64,000 bases of DNA from Desulfobacterales bacterium (lineage in GTDB: Bacteria; Desulfobacterota; Desulfobacteria; Desulfobacterales; JAHEIW01), in assembly GCA_030066985.1 (NCBI GenBank), contig JASJAN010000003.1:1-64000 (forward strand), given 5' to 3'. Position 1 is the stretch's first letter; each line of letters starts with the position of its first letter. The notes under the pieces are model-generated. The model saw only the letters and a list, made by a program, of their open reading frames with translations, did no database searches and was not told where the DNA came from. Below, piece by piece: positions 60,238 to 64,000 of this stretch. Position numbers and translations under genes: made by a program.

Positions 60238-61467
60238 ATGTCGCACTTAGGTGGTAGCCAGCGGCTAAATCAGCCCATTTACCTATTATTTGCCATTTTG
60301 ATGTCAGGGCTTTTCTATGCCTGCGGGGAAAAAAACGAATACGTCGAGCCGCCGGCACCGGAAGTCACGGTCAGCAAACCTCTGGTGAGAAATGTCACCG
60401 AGTATCTGGAATTCACCGGAACGGCTCGGGCGATCGAAGAAATCGAGATTCGGGCACGGGTCGAAGGGTTTCTGGAAAGCGTGCATTTTCAAGACGGTGA
60501 TTTCGTCAAGCAGGGACAACTTCTCTTCATCATCGACCCCAAACCATTCAAAGCCGCGGTTGAAAATGCCCGCGGTCGCCTGGCAAAACACAAGGCCCAG
60601 CTCGAGCGCGCCAAGAAGGAATATCAGCGCAACTTGACGCTGTTTAAGCAAAGCGCTGCTTCCGAGGCCAATGTCGTCAAATGGAAAGGCGAGATGGAGG
60701 AATCCAAAGGAACGGTGCTGTCGTCCCAGGGGGCTCTGGACAAAGCACTTCTGGATCTGAGCTATTGCACCATCCGGGCCCCCATCGATGGACGCGTCAG
60801 CCGCAAAAAAGTGGATATCGGCAATTTGGTAGGCGCCGGTGAATTTACGCTGCTGACCACCATCAGACAATGGGAGCCGATCTATGCCTATTTCAGCATC
60901 AATGAACGCGATCTATTGGCTGTCATGAAAAGAGCCCGTGAAGAAGGGATTACAGCGGACAATCCCGATAAAATCCCTCTTGAATTGGGGTTGGCCAATG
61001 AAACCGGTTTCCCCCACCAAGGTCATATGGATTTCGTGGATTCTACCGTTGACCCGGGAACCGGCACTATGCTGCTTCGAGGCATTTTCCCCAATCCCGG
61101 CCCGCCCTATGTTCTTGTGCCCGGGCTGTTTGTGCGGGTGCGTTTGCCGATCAATGAGCGCGAAGATGCATTGCTGGTCACCGAGCGCGCCCTGGGCCTG
61201 GACCAGGGGGGGCGCTACCTGCTGGTGGTGGACAATGAAAACAATGTCGATCAACGCTATGTTGAAATCGGCGACTTGAAGGATGGCATGCGGGTGATTC
61301 GTGAGGGCCTCAAGCCTGAGGATCGAGTGGTGGTAAAAGGCATCCAACGGGCCATCCCCGGAGCCAAGGTCACTCCCGTGCAGGCACAGGCCGCAAAGCC
61401 TGCTGCAGAGGACGAAAAGGCCAAAGAATCTGACAGCTCAGTCGACAAATCATCAACATCGTCTTAG
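60238..61467 (+). CDS. RND efflux periplasmic adaptor (MFP), lipoprotein
   Basis: 409 aa from the ATG at 60238 (AGGGGAAATT upstream). Signal and lipobox FYAC then Cys; membrane-fusion domains: PEVTVSKPLVRNVTEYLEF, barrel-sandwich hybrid with ARVEGFLESVHFQDGDFVKQGQ, a coiled-coil hairpin (AKHKAQLERAKKEYQRNL), and the membrane-proximal domain GLKPEDRVVVKGIQRAIPG. Links the RND pump downstream to an outer-membrane channel that is not in the window. AcrA/MexA-like. Confidence 0.9.
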   Translation: MSHLGGSQRLNQPIYLLFAILMSGLFYACGEKNEYVEPPAPEVTVSKPLVRNVTEYLEFTGTARAIEEIEIRARVEGFLESVHFQDGDFVKQGQLLFIIDPKPFKAAVENARGRLAKHKAQLERAKKEYQRNLTLFKQSAASEANVVKWKGEMEESKGTVLSSQGALDKALLDLSYCTIRAPIDGRVSRKKVDIGNLVGAGEFTLLTTIRQWEPIYAYFSINERDLLAVMKRAREEGITADNPDKIPLELGLANETGFPHQGHMDFVDSTVDPGTGTMLLRGIFPNPGPPYVLVPGLFVRVRLPINEREDALLVTERALGLDQGGRYLLVVDNENNVDQRYVEIGDLKDGMRVIREGLKPEDRVVVKGIQRAIPGAKVTPVQAQAAKPAAEDEKAKESDSSVDKSSTSS

Positions 61468-61486
61468 TATTGGCAAAAAGAAAACT

Positions 61487-61600
61487 TACCACAAACACGC
61501 CCGCCTCGCCTTGCGGCATCGCATGGCGGGCGTGGGACACAAAGCGCACAAAGAATAATTTATTTTGACTTTTTCGTGACCTTCGTGTTCTTCGTGGTAA
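61487..61600. repeat. Inverted TTCGTGG-type words with an inserted CACGCCCGCC hairpin
   Basis: Left TTACCACAAACACG... and ACACAAAGCGCACAAAGAA, right TTTTCGTGACCTTCGTGTTC and TTCGTGGTAA. Inside is CACGCCCGCC paired with GGCGGGCGTG (61496-61535). Sits between the adaptor and pump genes of one operon. Same family as 46236-46322. Confidence 0.8.
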
Positions 61601-61663
61601 AAAGAACTGTCTACGCAAGGCACACATATCAGTGATAGCGACTTAGCAGGAGAAAGTTCGTTC

Positions 61664-64000
61664 ATGATCTCAAAGGTCTTCATCGAACGTCCAATACTGG
61701 CCACTGTAGTGTCGTTGGTGATCGTCATCGCCGGGGCGGTGGCCTTTGGTACGCTGTCCGTGGCCCAGTACCCGGAAATCGCCCCACCGATCGTACAGGT
61801 CAAAACCACCTATCCGGGAGCCAATGCCGTGGTTTTAGCCGAGACGGTGGCCTCGCCCATCGAGCAGGAAGTCAACGGCGTCGAAAATATGCTCTACATG
61901 GCATCCAGAAGCGCCAATGACGGCACGTATACCCTGGACATTACCTTTGCAGTTGGCACTGACGTGGATATCGCCCAGGTACTGGTCCAAAACCGCGTCA
62001 ACACGGCCGAACCCAAGCTGCCCGAAGAGGTCAAACGCGAAGGGATCACGGTTAAAAAGCGCTCGGCCAACATTTTGCTGTTTGTTGCCCTAAGCTCGCC
62101 GGATGAACGTTACGACAGCCTATTTATCCACAATTACATTACCCTACGAATTAAAGATGAGTTGCTGCGTCAGCCGGGCGTTGGTGACCTAACTGTTTTT
62201 GGGGCCGAAGACTACAGCATGCGCATCTGGCTGGATCCCAACCGCCTCAAAGCACTGAACCTGACCACCCAGGATGTCATCCGCGCCATCGAGGAGCAAA
62301 ACGTCCAGGTGGCCGCCGGGCAGATCGGTCAACCACCGGCGCCTACCGGCCAGGACTTCCAATTGAGTATCAACACGCTGGGGCGACTTGCCGAGCCTGA
62401 AGAATTTGCCAACATCATCATCAAAACCGCCGAAGGCACCCGTGTGACGCGCGTCAAGGACGTCGGACATGTGGAACTGGGTGCTAAAAACTACAACATG
62501 TTCTTTGGTCACAACGGCAAAGAAGCCGCCGGCATTTCCATCTATCCGTTGCCGGGCGCCAATGCGCTGGACACCGCCCGGGCCATTCGCAGCACCATGG
62601 AACGGCTGGGGCAAGCCTTCCCCCAGGGTCTGGAATGGCGCATTCCTTTTGATACGACCCTGTTTATCGAGGAATCCATTGCCCAGGTCTATCAGACCCT
62701 GATCGAGGCCGCCATTATCGTTTTTATCGTGATCTTTATTTTTCTGGGAGACTGGCGGGCGTCAATTATCCCGGGCATTGCCATCCCGGTATCGTTGATC
62801 GGCACTGCCGCCGCCATGGCTGCCCTGGGTTTCTCCATCAACATGATCTCTTTGTTCGGTCTGGTGCTGGCCATCGGCATTGTGGTCGATGACGCCATCG
62901 TGGTGGTTGAAAATATCAGCAAAAAAATGGAGGAGGGCCTGAGCGGTAAAGAAGCCGCTATCAAAGGCATGGCCGAAATCACCGGACCGGTGATCGCCAC
63001 CACCCTGGTGTTGATCGTTGTCTTTGTCCCCACCGCTTTTTTGCCCGGCATTTCCGGTCAGCTTTACCGGCAATTTGCCCTGACCATTGCCGTCGCCACC
63101 ATATTCAGTTCCATCAATGCCCTGACCATGAGTCCGGCCATGTGTGCTTTGCTGCTGCGGCCCCGTGAGCCGGGCAAAAAAGAAAATATTGTATTTCGTA
63201 TTTTCAACCGCGGTTATGACTGGTGCGAAAATGGTTATGCCCGCATTGTGGGCCAAATGGTCCGACGAACGGCCTTTATGGCAATGGTTTACCTTGGTTT
63301 TATTGTGGTCTCCGGCTGGAGTTTACTGTCGATCCCCACCGGCTTTTTGCCCATCGAGGACCAGGGCTATGGTATCGCCGTTTACCAGCTGCCGGATGCC
63401 GCCTCACAGGAGCGTTCGCGCGAGGTGGTCAAAAAGATGGATGCCATCATCTCAAAGACGCCCGGTGTTCAGGATTGGATCACCATCGGCGGTTTTTCGG
63501 CCCTGGATGAAACCAATGCCTCCAATGCCGGTGCGCTGTATATCGTATTCGAAGATCGTGCCCAACGCGAAGAAGAAGGCCTGACCCAGGATGTGATTCT
63601 GGCGACACTTCAGGGCCAATTTAATCAAATCCAGGAAGCCATGATCTTTACTGTCCTGCCACCGGTCATCCAGGGCTTAGGCACCAGCGGCGGATTTGAC
63701 TTTCGCCTGCAGGACCGTGGCGGTGTCGGCCCCACTCAACTGCAGCAATGGGCCCAGCAGATCATTCGTGATGGCGAAGCTCAGTCCGGGCTCATAGGCC
63801 TCTATACGCTCTTTCGGGCGGATGTGCCCCAGCTGTTTATCGATGTGGACCGCACCAAGGCCAAGACACAGAATATTCCGCTAAGCGAAGTCTTTGGCAC
63901 CCTGCAGGCCTATCTCGGCTCGGCCTATATAAACGATTTTAATAAATTCGGCCGCACCTTTCAGGTCAAGGTCCAGGCGGCACCCGAATTTCGCATTCGC
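61664..64000 (+). CDS. RND efflux pump, HAE1 (AcrB-like), N-terminal 779 residues
   Basis: Open frame from the ATG at 61664 (AGGAGA upstream) to the window end with no stop. Begins MISKVFIERPILATVVSLVI, has QYPEIAPPIVQV, YPGANAVVLAETVASPIEQE, porter domains, and TM4 with the proton-relay GIVVDDAIVVVENI (paired Asp as in AcrB). LPPVIQGLGTSGGFDFRLQD marks the second half. Trimeric inner-membrane drug/proton antiporter working with the adaptor just upstream. C-terminal ~270 residues are outside the window. Confidence 0.95.
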   Translation, partial: MISKVFIERPILATVVSLVIVIAGAVAFGTLSVAQYPEIAPPIVQVKTTYPGANAVVLAETVASPIEQEVNGVENMLYMASRSANDGTYTLDITFAVGTDVDIAQVLVQNRVNTAEPKLPEEVKREGITVKKRSANILLFVALSSPDERYDSLFIHNYITLRIKDELLRQPGVGDLTVFGAEDYSMRIWLDPNRLKALNLTTQDVIRAIEEQNVQVAAGQIGQPPAPTGQDFQLSINTLGRLAEPEEFANIIIKTAEGTRVTRVKDVGHVELGAKNYNMFFGHNGKEAAGISIYPLPGANALDTARAIRSTMERLGQAFPQGLEWRIPFDTTLFIEESIAQVYQTLIEAAIIVFIVIFIFLGDWRASIIPGIAIPVSLIGTAAAMAALGFSINMISLFGLVLAIGIVVDDAIVVVENISKKMEEGLSGKEAAIKGMAEITGPVIATTLVLIVVFVPTAFLPGISGQLYRQFALTIAVATIFSSINALTMSPAMCALLLRPREPGKKENIVFRIFNRGYDWCENGYARIVGQMVRRTAFMAMVYLGFIVVSGWSLLSIPTGFLPIEDQGYGIAVYQLPDAASQERSREVVKKMDAIISKTPGVQDWITIGGFSALDETNASNAGALYIVFEDRAQREEEGLTQDVILATLQGQFNQIQEAMIFTVLPPVIQGLGTSGGFDFRLQDRGGVGPTQLQQWAQQIIRDGEAQSGLIGLYTLFRADVPQLFIDVDRTKAKTQNIPLSEVFGTLQAYLGSAYINDFNKFGRTFQVKVQAAPEFRIR

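Overview
The window reads as a chromosomal segment of a mesophilic, Gram-negative, anaerobic-type bacterium, most likely Desulfobacterota (Desulfobacterales-like). This is inferred from the gene set: TupABC-type tungstate importer, several TauE/SafE sulfite-type exporters, DUF47-PiT phosphate module, a SPOUT methyltransferase between trmD and rplS, two ABC importers for small organic solutes, and lipoproteins/RND efflux that need an outer membrane. No rRNA, tRNA, CRISPR array, phage or transposase gene was seen. Two genes run off the window: a phospholipase D family protein at the left edge and an RND pump at the right edge.

Layout. 0.8-5.7 kb (minus): a PotABCD-like importer followed by an isochorismatase-type hydrolase. 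6.0-7.7 kb (plus): two HAD phosphatases. 7.8-17.7 kb (minus): a lipoprotein, a dimethylglycine/sarcosine dehydrogenase-like FAD+GcvT protein, a HisC-like aminotransferase, two tandem alanine dehydrogenases, a HAD phosphatase, a class II aldolase and a GntR/UTRA regulator; this looks like an amine/amino-acid catabolic region. 18-29 kb (plus): SLC13 transporter, DUF47+PiT, glycogen phosphorylase, a Rap1a/Tai-like secreted protein, twin glycine-zipper lipoproteins, TauE exporter, a small membrane protein and UspA. 29-38.6 kb: citrate synthase, an unrecognised 263-aa protein, a second importer of the 2-aminoethylphosphonate/Fe3+ type, methionine aminopeptidase with a SEC-C zinc tail, and a second TauE. 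38.8-42.8 kb (minus): tungstate importer and its probable regulator. 43-53.6 kb: nth, a ThiI-like protein, rlmN, then the housekeeping run ffh-rpsP-khpA-rimM-trmD-SPOUT-rplS-rnhB-yraN-rsmI and a phosphopantetheinyl transferase. 54-64 kb: an orphan ParM-like actin, YkgJ, YceD, YihY, an SLC1-type transporter fused to a periplasmic binding domain, and RND efflux genes.

The most unusual signal is not protein coding. Five long hairpins (about 145-212 bp) begin exactly on the last base of a stop codon (alanine dehydrogenase, aldolase, citrate synthase, ABC ATPase, rnhB), all in the same orientation relative to the upstream gene. They share a layout (arm, then AAAAATGCATCTAACGCC-like box, inner hairpin, complementary arm), and the outer arms differ between copies while staying complementary within each copy, i.e. 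they covary. Separate from these, many intergenic gaps carry inverted pairs of short-word arrays (GTGTCAG, ACGGGCT, GGTTCAG, TCAGAAG, TTCGTGG, AATATTGG types); some also start at a stop codon or have become part of a reading frame (rsmI, the tup regulator). In all three ABC importer operons a hairpin sits between the binding-protein gene and the next gene.
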